A stretch of DNA of 46,631 nucleotides from Stygiobacter sp. (GCA_006218045.1 VBWB01000030.1:1-46631); one strand, 5' to 3'; positions 33,342 through 42,841 are shown, counted from the first letter of the stretch. Program-made: numbers and translations. Notes: generated by a model from the sequence alone, not told the origin.

Positions 33342-34456
33342 GGTGCGGCGGTGGTCAGAAAATCCGCCAGGGCTTGCCCGGCCAGTTTTTGCCCATGGGA
33401 GTTGAAGTGAATGTCGCGCTCCAGATAGGCCGGTTGGTCACTGGCCCGCAGAACCGGCAACAGATCGAGCACGGCAACGCCGTCGCCCCGGGCCATGGCG
33501 ATAATCTCGCCGACAATGGGGGGAACACCATCGACCAGCCCCAGGCGGCCATAACCCAGGCGCTGGAAATAATCGTGATATCGGCTGTCGACCCAGGGAC
33601 TGGGGGGAATCAAGACCAATACGGGCTTGGCCCCGAGGGAATGGGCGTAGCGGTAAAGATCCCGCAGATCGGTCAGGGCGGCGCGGGCGGCGGTCCCTTC
33701 GGCGGTGGTGGTGTCGGCCTTGGCCAAGGCGTCGTAGTAATCGGGCCGGAAGAGGGCGGTGGCCAGATCCCAGCCATTGATGGCGTCGGCATTGGCGTCT
33801 TGCAGTAAGTGCGGATCGACCCGGGCCAGTCGCTCGGCGACGAAAGCCTGGTCCTTGCCGGCGAGTGAGCGGGAATAATCCACCACATGGGCGGTGAATC
33901 CCGATTGCACCCACGGGATATGCAGCTTGGCCTGGCGATAAACCAGGTTCAGCAACACCGATCGCTTCAACAGGTCGCGCCAGCCGCGCTGAACATTGGG
34001 TTGCGGTAAGCGGATATGCAACTGATCAGGAGCGGGCAATCCACCGGGAAAGGGCGACAGGTCATTGCCCAGATAGACGGCGATGATGACGGTGTCGGGT
34101 TTGAGATCAGGGCCGTGGGTGACCAGATTGCGGTAATAATCGGCCAGACCGCTGCCCGCTTCCCCCATGTTCAGCATTTCGACGGCGCGGCCTTGGCGGC
34201 GCAGGTCGGACTCGGCGATCCGGGCGAAGTTGCCGCCCGATTGTTCCATCCATTCGGCAAAGGAATCACCGACAACGACGATGCGATGGGTCTGCCCCTT
34301 GGCGGCAAATCCTTCCACCCGCTGGGCCACCGGCTGCACCAGATTCCAGCCCAGCCGTTCGGCCGCCGGCAGGCGGCGCACCAGCCATTCCATGGCGGCG
34401 AAACCAGCGATCAGAACACTGAACAGCAGGGCAAGGCTCAGCAGGCGGTTCTTCAT
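33338..34456 (-). CDS. Membrane-anchored SGNH hydrolase-like protein
   Basis: A 372-residue protein with an N-terminal membrane anchor (4-24) and a SGNH domain outside. The nucleophile is Ser65 in VVVGDSF, the oxyanion Asn is in AVYLGNDLSPF, and the Asp/His pair is in RDIHFNSHGQ. Relatives (AlgJ/AlgX-like or PatB-like) move or remove O-acetyl groups on surface polysaccharides. The second gene of a tandem SGNH pair; no MBOAT partner is in the window. The start lies 3 bp after the stop of the first SGNH gene. Confidence 0.75.
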   Translation of the reverse strand: MKNRLLSLALLFSVLIAGFAAMEWLVRRLPAAERLGWNLVQPVAQRVEGFAAKGQTHRIVVVGDSFAEWMEQSGGNFARIAESDLRRQGRAVEMLNMGEAGSGLADYYRNLVTHGPDLKPDTVIIAVYLGNDLSPFPGGLPAPDQLHIRLPQPNVQRGWRDLLKRSVLLNLVYRQAKLHIPWVQSGFTAHVVDYSRSLAGKDQAFVAERLARVDPHLLQDANADAINGWDLATALFRPDYYDALAKADTTTAEGTAARAALTDLRDLYRYAHSLGAKPVLVLIPPSPWVDSRYHDYFQRLGYGRLGLVDGVPPIVGEIIAMARGDGVAVLDLLPVLRASDQPAYLERDIHFNSHGQKLAGQALADFLTTAAP

Positions 34457-34459
34457 GGT

Positions 34460-35575
34460 CTATGGGCTCTGGAAAAGCGGCTGTGTCGCCAACCAAGCGG
34501 CGATCACCCGTGCTCCTTGCGGATTATAATGGCCGTCCTGGCCATAGGCGACGGGATCGAACTGGTGCTGATGCAGGATATCAAAAGCGTCCAGGCAGGC
34601 GATATTGTTCTGCCGGCACAGCGGCTGGATCACATGGCCCGGATAATTCTGCTGCGGGAAGTCGCGACCATTGACGGAATAGACGGCATAGGCCTGATCT
34701 TCAAAGAAAATCTTGTCGGGCAGCGACAGTACGGTAAAGGATGCGCCCCGATCACGGGCCAGGGCGGCCATCTCCGACAAGAGATAGAAATTCGCCTCGG
34801 GCACCTTGCCGTCCATGATGGCATCCAGGGGGCGGACCGAACGGTAGCGGTAATAGAGCGCCTTGACCCGAGGATAGAGGAAATGCATCAGGGCCGAGGT
34901 ATTGGACAGGGATTCGGCGAAGGATTTCAAATCCTGGAACGGCGGCAGGGCGATCCCGGTGGCGTCGAAGAGAACCACGCGGGCCTTGAGCGCGGTTTGC
35001 GACATCTGGGGCGTGGCATTGACCAGATAGCCATCGACCACCTGGATATTTTCCCGTTCCACCTGTTGCGGGGTGATGATGTCGTTCCAGCTCAGCCCGA
35101 CCAGGATGGCATCGCCGGGCTGAATTTCGCCGATGGTGTGGCGCAGGCGGGTGATGTATTGGTCGACGTTGATGGCCGGCACCCCCAGGTTGATCACCTT
35201 GATGGCGCGGCCTTGGCCGTTGAACTCTTCCTGCAGGCGGTTGGCCCAGGTTTCCTCATCCGCCAGTCCATGGCCGAAGGTTTGGCTGTCACCAAGCAAC
35301 CACAGCCGCTTCGGGGCATCGACGGGGGCGGCCGGGACGATGCGGCGGCCCAGGGCATCGGCGGTGACACGTTTATCGGTGAAATCGGCCCGGTTGTCGG
35401 TGACGCCGGTAAATCCCGGGGTCAGACGCCAGGTACCGGCCTCCCATTGGAACATTCCTTTGGGAAAGGCGGGCTTGGGGGGCGGCGCCACGCCCCACAG
35501 AATTGCCTCGGCCACGGCCAGGAACAAAACCATCGAAGTGAAGAGCGTCAGCAGATTGAGCAAGATCCGGCGCAT
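34460..35575 (-). CDS. Membrane-anchored SGNH hydrolase-like protein
   Basis: A 371-residue protein with one N-terminal span (5-27) and a periplasmic SGNH domain. The nucleophile is Ser97 in WLLGDSQTFGHGL, block III is ILVGLSWNDI, and the catalytic Asp/His is in YGQDGHYNPQGARVIA. Weakly similar to its neighbour at 33338-34456, so the pair may be old paralogs. ATG 35575 is preferred to 35581 because GGGGG lies nine bases before it and the upstream stop overlaps by one base (TGATG). Probably an acetyl-ester enzyme acting on the polysaccharide of this operon. Confidence 0.72.
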   Translation of the reverse strand: MRRILLNLLTLFTSMVLFLAVAEAILWGVAPPPKPAFPKGMFQWEAGTWRLTPGFTGVTDNRADFTDKRVTADALGRRIVPAAPVDAPKRLWLLGDSQTFGHGLADEETWANRLQEEFNGQGRAIKVINLGVPAINVDQYITRLRHTIGEIQPGDAILVGLSWNDIITPQQVERENIQVVDGYLVNATPQMSQTALKARVVLFDATGIALPPFQDLKSFAESLSNTSALMHFLYPRVKALYYRYRSVRPLDAIMDGKVPEANFYLLSEMAALARDRGASFTVLSLPDKIFFEDQAYAVYSVNGRDFPQQNYPGHVIQPLCRQNNIACLDAFDILHQHQFDPVAYGQDGHYNPQGARVIAAWLATQPLFQSP

Positions 35576-36522
35576 CAGCATTCGCCCCCGCACTTTCGGC
35601 GAAGGTCGCGGGCGGCGGCGATGACCGTCTCCACCTCCAGGTCCAGCATCATGCAATCCTGGCTGCGATAATCGTAATCAGGGGCGTGACAGATGTCCTC
35701 GAAGCTGCGCTTCCCGCGCACCGGGGCGCAATGGGGGCCGAAGGGGCCGTAGAACACTTCCGACGACGGGCCGAACAGACCCAAGGTGGGGATACCGGCG
35801 GCGGCGGCCATGTGCATCAGCCCCGAATCGTTGCCCACATAGAGGCTTGCTCGCTTCAGGCAGGCATGCACCGTGGCCAGATCGACCTGGCCGATCAGGT
35901 CGATGGTGCGGTGGGCGGGCAGGGCGGCCAGCAGGGCTTGCACCGATGCGCGTTCGTTTTCGGCACCGAAGACGGCGATACGGTCGTCGGTGTCGGCGGT
36001 CAAAGCCAGCGCCACCTGGGCGAAGCGTTCCGCCGGCCATTGCTTGGCCCCCCAATTGGCGGTGGGACCGAGGGCCAGGATGGGGGAGCCGGCGGGCAAC
36101 AGCTTTTCCGCCCGGGCCATCTGCTCCGGGCTATTCCACAACACCGGAGCGAAGGCCTGATCCAGTCCCAGGGCCGAGGACAGGTGATAGAGGCGGTGTT
36201 TCGGTTCCCACGACGATTTCAGCACGGCGCGCCGGGCGGTGGGCACCATATAGGCCAGGGCCGAGCCGCGCAGATCCACCACCAGCGACCACCAAATCCC
36301 CACACTCTGTTTCCATAGATCGCGCCAATGGCCGGCGCGCTTGCGCTTGACCATGGGGATGACGTTTTCGACGAAGGGGGCGGCGGCGAACAAGGAGGCC
36401 GCCGGCGCACCGCAGGCCACGGTGAAGCGGGCCTGCGGATAGGTCGCCGCCAGATGGGCGAGCAGGCCGGTGGACAGAACCGCGTCACCGATACGACTGG
36501 CGGTGACGAACAGGATACGCAA
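35575..36522 (-). CDS. GT9-family glycosyltransferase (heptosyltransferase-like)
   Basis: A 315-residue protein of glycosyltransferase family 9. N-terminal RILFVTASRIGDAVLSTGLLAHL is the family opening, and YVGNDSGLMHMAAAAGIPTLGLFGP is the ADP-heptose-binding region. LPS inner-core heptosyltransferases are the best known members. The start codon is TTG at 36522 with GGAGG nine bases upstream, 3 bp after the dehydrogenase stop. Fully coupled to the SGNH genes that follow. Confidence 0.85.
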   Translation of the reverse strand: MRILFVTASRIGDAVLSTGLLAHLAATYPQARFTVACGAPAASLFAAAPFVENVIPMVKRKRAGHWRDLWKQSVGIWWSLVVDLRGSALAYMVPTARRAVLKSSWEPKHRLYHLSSALGLDQAFAPVLWNSPEQMARAEKLLPAGSPILALGPTANWGAKQWPAERFAQVALALTADTDDRIAVFGAENERASVQALLAALPAHRTIDLIGQVDLATVHACLKRASLYVGNDSGLMHMAAAAGIPTLGLFGPSSEVFYGPFGPHCAPVRGKRSFEDICHAPDYDYRSQDCMMLDLEVETVIAAARDLRRKCGGEC

Positions 36523-36525
36523 CGG

Positions 36526-37794
36526 CTACAGCCTCCACAGCCGCATGGCGGCGGGCAAATCCTTGCCGCGCCACAGCGCCTTGACGTCGGCGATCAGGCC
36601 GCCTTGCTTCAGCAGCACGTCGAAATTCTCGTCGGTGAAGGCGCAATAGGGATCGTGCGGCACGGCGCCGACGATGCAATCATAACCGGTCAGGCCATCC
36701 AGGGACGGAATCAGCGTCTCGCCGTATTCGTGCTGTGCTTCCGCCGGGTCGGCGAAGGGGTCGTGCACGTCCACCTGATGGCCCTTGTCGCGCAGGCCCC
36801 TGATGACGTCGATGACCTTGGAATTGCGCAGATCCGGCACGTTTTCCTTGAAGGTCAGGCCCAGCACCAGCACCCGCGACGGGCCGCTCAGCAGGTCCGA
36901 CACCTTCTCGGCGATCCACGGTCCCATGCCGTCATTGATGCGGCGTCCGGCCAGGATGACTTCCGGATGGTGGCCGTTGTCCAGGGCGCATTGCGCCAGA
37001 TAGAACGGATCGACGCCGATGCAATGGCCGCCGACCAGACCGGGCTTGAAGTTGAGGAAATTCCACTTGGTCGCCGAGGCGTCGAGGACGTCGTAAACCG
37101 AAATCCCCAGCTTCTGGAAAATCTGGGTGATTTCGTTGATGAAGGCGATGTTGATGTCGCGCTGGGCGTTCTCGATCACCTTGGCCGCCTCGGCGACGCG
37201 GATGGAGGTGGCGCGGAAGACGCCGCCGCTGGTCACCGCGCCGTAGATGCGGGCGAGCAACTCGGTGATTTCGGCGTTTTGGCCGGCGATGACCTTGGTG
37301 ATGCGGTCGACCGTGTGTTCACGGTCACCGGGATTGATGCGCTCGGGGCTATAGCCCAAAAAGAAATCGGTGCCGCATTTCAGCCCCGACACCCGCTCCA
37401 GCTCGGGGCCGCAGATGTCCTCGGTGACGCCGGGATAGACGGTGCTTTCAAACACCACCACCGCGCCCGTGGCCATGATGGCGCCCACCGTGCGGCAGGC
37501 GCTCATCACCGGGCCGAGATCGGGGGTGTTGGCTTCGGTCACCGGGGTCGGCACGGTGACGATAAAGACGTCGCAGCCCTGGATATCTTCGGCTTTGGCG
37601 CTCAGCTTGATGGTGCTGGCGCGCAAATTGGCCTGGTCCACTTCGCCGGTGCGGTCGAAGCCCTGGTGCAACTCAGCCACGCGGGGCGCAGAGATGTCGA
37701 AACCCACCGTCGGAAAATGACGGGCGATGCCCACCGCCAAGGGCAGGCCCACATACCCAAGACCGATAACGGCGATTTTCGGAGTCCTGTTCAT
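36526..37794 (-). CDS. tviB: UDP-N-acetylhexosamine 6-dehydrogenase (TviB/WbpA-like)
   Basis: A 422-residue nucleotide-sugar dehydrogenase. The NAD motif is GLGYVG at residues 11-16, the catalytic nucleophile is Cys258 in GGHCIGVDPFYL and LGYSPERINPGD is the usual middle motif. Closest in style to TviB and WbpA, which oxidise UDP-GlcNAc or UDP-GalNAc to the uronic acid, rather than to Ugd. So the polysaccharide of this operon is probably acidic. ATG 37794 is chosen over a TTG 27 bp upstream. Confidence 0.85.
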   Translation of the reverse strand: MNRTPKIAVIGLGYVGLPLAVGIARHFPTVGFDISAPRVAELHQGFDRTGEVDQANLRASTIKLSAKAEDIQGCDVFIVTVPTPVTEANTPDLGPVMSACRTVGAIMATGAVVVFESTVYPGVTEDICGPELERVSGLKCGTDFFLGYSPERINPGDREHTVDRITKVIAGQNAEITELLARIYGAVTSGGVFRATSIRVAEAAKVIENAQRDINIAFINEITQIFQKLGISVYDVLDASATKWNFLNFKPGLVGGHCIGVDPFYLAQCALDNGHHPEVILAGRRINDGMGPWIAEKVSDLLSGPSRVLVLGLTFKENVPDLRNSKVIDVIRGLRDKGHQVDVHDPFADPAEAQHEYGETLIPSLDGLTGYDCIVGAVPHDPYCAFTDENFDVLLKQGGLIADVKALWRGKDLPAAMRLWRL

Positions 37795-37833
37795 GGCTGA
37801 AATGCTTCTTTCGTCAGGCAATGGCGGGCAGTT

Positions 37834-38964
37834 TCAACATACTGGCTTCGGGTTCGTCAACATCTGGTACAGGGCGACGGCCCTTTGGCCGTAATCATTC
37901 CAGCAAAAACCATCGGCGACACGGCCTCTGGCCGCTTCGCCCAGGCTTTGGCGCAACGCGGGCTCATGGACCAGACGGTTCAGGGCCAGGGCCAGGGCAG
38001 GGGTATCGGCGGGCGGTACCAGCAGCACGTCGCGCCCGTCGGTGCCGGCATCGGGGCCGCCGGTGGCGGTGCTGGCGATGACGGCGCAGCCCGAGGCCAT
38101 GGCCTGCAAGATGACCATGCCGAAGCCTTCCTCGATGGAGGGCAGGCAGAAAATCGCCGCCTGCCGGTATTCCTGCGCCAGGGCATGGCGGCTGAGCGGG
38201 CCGCGCAGGATGATTCCGGTCAGGTCATAGCGGCGCAGCACCGCGTCGAACCCGGGTTCCATGGGTCCGGCCAGATGCAGTTCCCAATGGGGTGGCAGGC
38301 TACGGAAGGCCTCGATCAGCCAGGGAATGCCCTTGCGCAATCCCACCTGGCCGGCGAACAGGATACGGTTGCGCCGTTCCCCGGTGCCGGGGGAAAAGTG
38401 CGACAGATCGACGCCATAAGCATTGACCGCCACCTTGGCCGGATCGATGCCGCGGTCGATGAAGCTCTGGCGGGCGTGGGAACAGCCGGTACAGATCAAA
38501 TCGGCCTGTTCATATTCGGCCAGTTCGCGTTCGATCAGGCGCGGGTCGGTGGCGTGCCAATCCAGGCCGAAGCGGGCATGGGCGTCGCGCAAGGTTTCGG
38601 TCTGGTGGGCCATGTGGGTGGAGCCGCGCTCCAGCACCACCTTGATGCCTTGGGCCTGGGCCGGGGCAATGGCCTCGAGGCTGGCGCCGCTCCAGCCGAC
38701 CAGGATACCGGCCCGGGGCAGATGGTCCGCCAGCGAACGGGCGAAGCTTTGGGCGATGAACAGATCGGGATTGCCCGGCAGGCGCAGGCGCGGCCAAGCC
38801 CGGCGGATCAGTTCCAGCCAGGGCAGGGTACGCAGCGGCAAGTCCTTGGGGGCGGCGAAGGCCGGATAGGTGGTGTCCAGCCGTGCCAGCATGCCTTGTG
38901 CGCTCAGATAGCGGGCCAGCTCGAAGGCGTGAAAGCGGCCATGGACGGCGACGGCGACCTTCAT
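37834..38964 (-). CDS. GT4-family glycosyltransferase
   Basis: A 376-residue GT-B enzyme of family 4. The C-terminal half has RILFAGQVGLRKGIPWLIEAF and EEGFGMVILQAMASGCAVIAS, the donor-binding E-x7-E motif. It probably transfers a hexose from a nucleotide donor. It overlaps the preceding gene by 4 bp and is followed 39 bp later by the dehydrogenase. Acceptor unknown. Confidence 0.85.
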   Translation of the reverse strand: MKVAVAVHGRFHAFELARYLSAQGMLARLDTTYPAFAAPKDLPLRTLPWLELIRRAWPRLRLPGNPDLFIAQSFARSLADHLPRAGILVGWSGASLEAIAPAQAQGIKVVLERGSTHMAHQTETLRDAHARFGLDWHATDPRLIERELAEYEQADLICTGCSHARQSFIDRGIDPAKVAVNAYGVDLSHFSPGTGERRNRILFAGQVGLRKGIPWLIEAFRSLPPHWELHLAGPMEPGFDAVLRRYDLTGIILRGPLSRHALAQEYRQAAIFCLPSIEEGFGMVILQAMASGCAVIASTATGGPDAGTDGRDVLLVPPADTPALALALNRLVHEPALRQSLGEAARGRVADGFCWNDYGQRAVALYQMLTNPKPVC

Positions 38965-40121
38965 GCCAGCACCTCCAGCAACCGTGCGGCCTGGGCATCC
39001 CAGGTGTATGCGGCCAGGGTGGCGCGATCCACCGGGGTGACCCGGCCCAGCATCTCGGTCAGTCCCCGCGCCAAGGCTTCGGCATCGGCGCAAGAGCGAA
39101 ACTCCGCCCCCAGGTCGTCGGCGATGGTCATGGCCTCGGGCGCTTCCTCGGGCAGGCACAGGGTGGGGCGGTCAAGCGCCAGCAATTCCACCAGCTTGTG
39201 CTGATAAAGCGCGCGCGGGTTGCGCACATAGAGGCTGGCATGGCAGCCGGCGGCCAGGTCTCGCAACTGCGTCAGATCCACATAGCCGGGGGTTTCCAGC
39301 GGCCAGTCGGGCAAGGCTGTGCGCAGCTTGGCGATTTCCGACCCGGCATAGACCAAGGTGGCCGTGCCGCCCCATTGCCGCAGGCCGTCGGTCAATTGGC
39401 CCAGATGTTTGGGATCATACAACCCGCCCAGCAGCAGCAGCCGGATGTCACCGGCGGGGGCGACCGGCGGCACCATTAGGAAAGCGTCGTCGATGCCGGA
39501 ATAGACGGTCACCGCCTGGCGTCCGAACCAGTGCCGCGCCTCGGCGCCATGCTGATCGGACAAGGCGGTAAAGGCGGCCGCGTCGGTGAAGCGTGTCGCC
39601 AGGATACGACCGAGCGGCGCCGGGATGAAGACGCCCCACGGATCCTTGACATCGGCCACCCATTTACAGCGGGCCTGACGGGCGAGGCTGCGGGCGATCA
39701 GCCAGGCATCGGTATTGCCGAAGGTGGCCCAGCAGGCCTGGGGGCGAAAATACGTGGCCAGAACCGGCAGATAGGCACGGGCCCCATTGCGCCAGTCGGT
39801 GAACAGGCCGGAGCGGGCCAGATAGAGGGCCGCCAGCAGCGGACGGCGCAGCAGGCGCGGCCCCCGACCTTCCCGCAAGGCTGCGGCCAGATGGCCACCT
39901 CGGGGTGGGCAATCGAGGAGAAACGGCGTGGTCCAATCATGGCGGTCCAGGGCGGTGCGCACATCCCCGGGCGCCAGCCGGGGGGGCTGGCCGTCCAGGG
40001 TTGCGGTCAGCAGCACCACCTGATGACCGGCGCGGGCACAGGCTTCGGCCATGCGGGCGACACGGGTGGCGCAGACATGCGGGGTTTGCGGGTGGCAGTG
40101 ATTGACGAAAACCAGACGCAT
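38961..40121 (-). CDS. GT4-like glycosyltransferase
   Basis: A 386-residue GT-B protein less typical of family 4. The N-terminus FVNHCHPQTPHVCATRVARMAEAC and WVADVKDPWG in the middle match uncharacterised glycosyltransferases of O-antigen loci. The C-terminal half has LLLGGLYDPKHLGQ and the donor loop YQHKLVELLALDRPTL. ATG at 40121 is used; GTG at 40127 would give a 4-bp GTGA overlap with the amidotransferase gene and is equally possible. Confidence 0.75.
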   Translation of the reverse strand: MRLVFVNHCHPQTPHVCATRVARMAEACARAGHQVVLLTATLDGQPPRLAPGDVRTALDRHDWTTPFLLDCPPRGGHLAAALREGRGPRLLRRPLLAALYLARSGLFTDWRNGARAYLPVLATYFRPQACWATFGNTDAWLIARSLARQARCKWVADVKDPWGVFIPAPLGRILATRFTDAAAFTALSDQHGAEARHWFGRQAVTVYSGIDDAFLMVPPVAPAGDIRLLLLGGLYDPKHLGQLTDGLRQWGGTATLVYAGSEIAKLRTALPDWPLETPGYVDLTQLRDLAAGCHASLYVRNPRALYQHKLVELLALDRPTLCLPEEAPEAMTIADDLGAEFRSCADAEALARGLTEMLGRVTPVDRATLAAYTWDAQAARLLEVLA

Positions 40122-40123
40122 GG

Positions 40124-41971
40124 TCACAGCAACGGCTGAAATTTGTGGTGGGAGGCCATGGCGTCAAGGAAATGCACCCGCCATGATTCGCAGGCCAGCA
40201 GCTTCCACAATCCCGCCGCCTGGCTGGTGTCACCGGCACGGAAGCGACGGATGGCCGAGCGCCACCAGGCGCGGTCCCACAGGGGCGACAGGTCGGGGTC
40301 TTCCACCGCCTGCTCCACCGCCGGCAGCAAGGCTTGATGCAGCCAGGCGACCTGGGGCGGGACAAAACCATGTTTGCGCCAGCGCAACCGCACCATGTCG
40401 GGCAGGATGCCGTCCATGGCGGTGCGCAACAAGCGCTTGGTTTCGCCGTCGCCCATCAGATATTCGACCGGCAGGCCCTGGACGAATTCGAAGATGCGAT
40501 GGTCGGTGAAGGGCAGGCGCACCTCCACCGAATGGGCCATGGAATTGCGGTCGCCATAGCGCAACAAGGTGCCGAGGAAACCGTCAAGGGAATCGCGCCG
40601 CAGCGCTTCGTGCAGATCGTTCGGCGGCGGGCGGCGCTCGACCCGGACCTCGCCGTTGAGGCCGAAGCTGATGTCGCTGCCCTTGTGCACAGTGCGCGCC
40701 AGCAGCCGGCGCAAGCCGGGGGGCAGGCGGGCATGCCAGGGCTGGACCTGGGTCAGGGCATCGCCGTAGCGGCTGTGGATCAAGGGCGAATCGGTGCCGC
40801 CACCCCGCAGATAAGCGGTGAAATACTGCTCGTAGCCGCCCATGATCTCGTCGGCGCCCTGGCCGTCGAGCAGCACCTTGACGCCGTTTTGGCGGGCCAG
40901 CCGGAACACGCAATACTGTGCGTATTGGCTGGCCGAATCCACCGGCAGCTCGTTGGCCCAGGAAAATTGGGCCAGTTCCGCCAGCAAATTTTCCGGCTTG
41001 GGCTCGACCTCGTGGCGGATGGGGTGGGCGGCGGCGGCCACCGAGTCCATATAGGGGCCTTCATCGGCGCTGGTGCCGGGGAAGCGACCGGAAAAGGTGT
41101 GATAGGGCGTGGACTCGCCCAACTCGCGCCGGGCCAGACAGACGATGGCGCTGGAATCAAGCCCGCCCGACAGGCACGACCCCACCGGCACGTCGCTGCG
41201 CAATCGCAGGCGAACGGCATCGGTCAGCAGATCGCGAAAGGCGAAGGCGGCATCGTTCAGCGACGGACGACGGCCCTTTCTGGCGGGCTGACCGGTCCAG
41301 TAGCAGGCACTGCGCCGTTCCAGGGTACGGCCATCGACGATCATCACCTGGGCGGGCGGCACTTGGCGGATGGCGGGGAAAAGCGTCCGTTCATCCCGGT
41401 CCAGACCGTCGGCGGGGACGACGAGGAAGCGGGCCAGGCGGTCATTGTCCACCGCTGCCGATACGCCGTCCAAGGCGAGAAGCGCCTTGTATTCCGAGGC
41501 GAAGGCGAAGAAGCCGTCGCCTTCCACATACAAAAACGGCTTTTCGCCGAAGCGGTCGCGGGCACAGAACAACTGGCCCTTGGCTTCATCCCACAGGGCG
41601 AAGGCGAACATGCCGTTGAAGAACTCGACGCAGGCCTCGCCCCATTGCCGCCAGGCGGCGACGATGACCTCGGCATCGCCTTCCGTGCTGAAGACGTGGC
41701 CGCGGGTGATCAGTTCGGCCCGGATTTCGCGGTAATTATAGATTTCGCCGTTGAAGGTCAGGGCGATGGAGCCAGCGACGAAAGGCTGGGCGCTGGCCGG
41801 GCCGGGGTCGATGATGGCCAGCCGGCGATGGCCCAGGACCAGCCGATTATTGGGATTTCCCCAGGTGCCGGCGCCGTCGGGGCCGCGATGGGCCATCAGG
41901 CCGGTCATGGCCTGGACCGCGCTCACATTGACCGGTCGGGCGGCGGAAAGGATGCCTGCGATACCGCACAA
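40124..41971 (-). CDS. asnB: AsnB-type glutamine amidotransferase
   Basis: A 615-residue asparagine-synthetase-like protein. The N-terminal glutaminase needs Cys at position 2: the codon before CGIAGIL is TTG at 41971, so TTG is taken as the start although the frame is open further up. HRGPDGAGTW, and FNGEIYNY follow. The synthetase half has SCLSGGLDSSAI and HSVEVRLPFTDH. In surface-glycan loci such enzymes (WbpS-like) are thought to amidate uronic acids; a UDP-HexNAc dehydrogenase is encoded downstream in this operon, so an amidated uronic acid is a reasonable inference. Confidence 0.85.
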   Translation of the reverse strand: MCGIAGILSAARPVNVSAVQAMTGLMAHRGPDGAGTWGNPNNRLVLGHRRLAIIDPGPASAQPFVAGSIALTFNGEIYNYREIRAELITRGHVFSTEGDAEVIVAAWRQWGEACVEFFNGMFAFALWDEAKGQLFCARDRFGEKPFLYVEGDGFFAFASEYKALLALDGVSAAVDNDRLARFLVVPADGLDRDERTLFPAIRQVPPAQVMIVDGRTLERRSACYWTGQPARKGRRPSLNDAAFAFRDLLTDAVRLRLRSDVPVGSCLSGGLDSSAIVCLARRELGESTPYHTFSGRFPGTSADEGPYMDSVAAAAHPIRHEVEPKPENLLAELAQFSWANELPVDSASQYAQYCVFRLARQNGVKVLLDGQGADEIMGGYEQYFTAYLRGGGTDSPLIHSRYGDALTQVQPWHARLPPGLRRLLARTVHKGSDISFGLNGEVRVERRPPPNDLHEALRRDSLDGFLGTLLRYGDRNSMAHSVEVRLPFTDHRIFEFVQGLPVEYLMGDGETKRLLRTAMDGILPDMVRLRWRKHGFVPPQVAWLHQALLPAVEQAVEDPDLSPLWDRAWWRSAIRRFRAGDTSQAAGLWKLLACESWRVHFLDAMASHHKFQPLL

Positions 41972-42060
41972 GGTCAGGGAATCCCCATGTTCGGAAGCTT
42001 TTCCCCTTGGGTGTACCCGATGGCCGCACCGACAACAAGGCCGCACCGCGCATCAATGAG

Positions 42061-42089
42061 TTGCGCCAGGGCCTTGGGCCGGTTAGAAC
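42061..42089 (+). promoter_or_regulatory. Possible promoter for the GT2 operon
   Basis: TTGCGC and TAGAAC are separated by 17 bases, 45 bp before the GT2 ATG. The match to sigma-70 consensus is moderate. The divergent amidotransferase operon must also start in this 163-bp gap. Confidence 0.3.
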
Positions 42090-42134
42090 CTTGCGCCATG
42101 GGGCGTAGTGCCTGGGTAAAGTGGGATTCAAGCC

Positions 42135-42830
42135 ATGGTTTCGGTCAGCGTCGTCGTCCCCGTCTATAACGAGGAACGGACCATTGTATCCATTCTTGAG
42201 CGGGTCAAGGCGGTTTCGCTCCCCGGCGTGACGTTCGAGGTCATCGTCGTCGATGACGGTTCCAAGGACCGCACCCGCGAAATCCTCGATTCCCGCCCCG
42301 ATCTCTACAGCCAGTTCATCAAGCACGCCCAGAATCGCGGCAAGGGCGGCGCGGTCAAGACGGCGCTGGGCGCGGCCACCGGCGATTTCGTCCTGTTTCA
42401 GGACGCCGATCTGGAATACGACCCGGCGGAATATCCCAAACTGCTGAAGCCGGTGCTGGAATTCGGCGCCGACGTGGTCATGGGCTCGCGCTTCATCGCG
42501 CCCGAATACACCAGGGTGTTCTATTTCTGGCACAAGGTCGGCAACGGGCTGATCTCGCTCATCTTCAACATCCTCAACAACACCACCTTCACCGATACCT
42601 ACAGCTGCTATCTGATGTACCGCCGCGATCTGGTGGCGGTCGAGGATCTGCGTTCGGAAGGCTGGGAACAGCACGCCGAAATCCTGTCCCTGGCGGTGAA
42701 GAAGGCGAAAAGCCTGTACGAGGTGCCGATCAGCTATCACGGTCGGTCCTATGACGAAGGCAAAAAGATCAAGGCCTACCATGCTATCGCCGTCATCTTG
42801 ATGATGGCCCGCTGCGCCTTGTTCCGTTAA
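42135..42830 (+). CDS. GT2-family glycosyltransferase (DPM/GtrB-like)
   Basis: A 231-residue GT-A enzyme of family 2. It has VVVPVYNEERTIVSIL, VVDDGSKDRT and LFQDADLEYDP, with the metal-binding DAD. Its layout is that of dolichol-phosphate mannose synthase-like proteins without membrane spans at the C-terminus, so it likely loads a sugar onto polyprenyl phosphate. It could supply the GT-C/GtrA pair at 15.9-20.1 kb, although it is in another operon. First of five tightly spaced genes; the next start is 11 bp away. Confidence 0.85.
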   Translation: MVSVSVVVPVYNEERTIVSILERVKAVSLPGVTFEVIVVDDGSKDRTREILDSRPDLYSQFIKHAQNRGKGGAVKTALGAATGDFVLFQDADLEYDPAEYPKLLKPVLEFGADVVMGSRFIAPEYTRVFYFWHKVGNGLISLIFNILNNTTFTDTYSCYLMYRRDLVAVEDLRSEGWEQHAEILSLAVKKAKSLYEVPISYHGRSYDEGKKIKAYHAIAVILMMARCALFR

Positions 42831-42841
42831 CGGAGTCGATC

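Noticed and set aside
34016-35671. 551-codon plus-strand open frame opposite the SGNH genes
   Set aside because: Antisense shadow; both SGNH genes on the other strand have clear catalytic motifs.
36328-37800. 490-codon plus-strand open frame opposite the dehydrogenase
   Set aside because: Exact antisense shadow of a well-supported gene; its Gly/His/Gln-rich sequence is typical of antisense frames in high-GC DNA.
40334-42169. 611-codon plus-strand open frame opposite the amidotransferase
   Set aside because: Antisense shadow of asnB, no domain recognisable.
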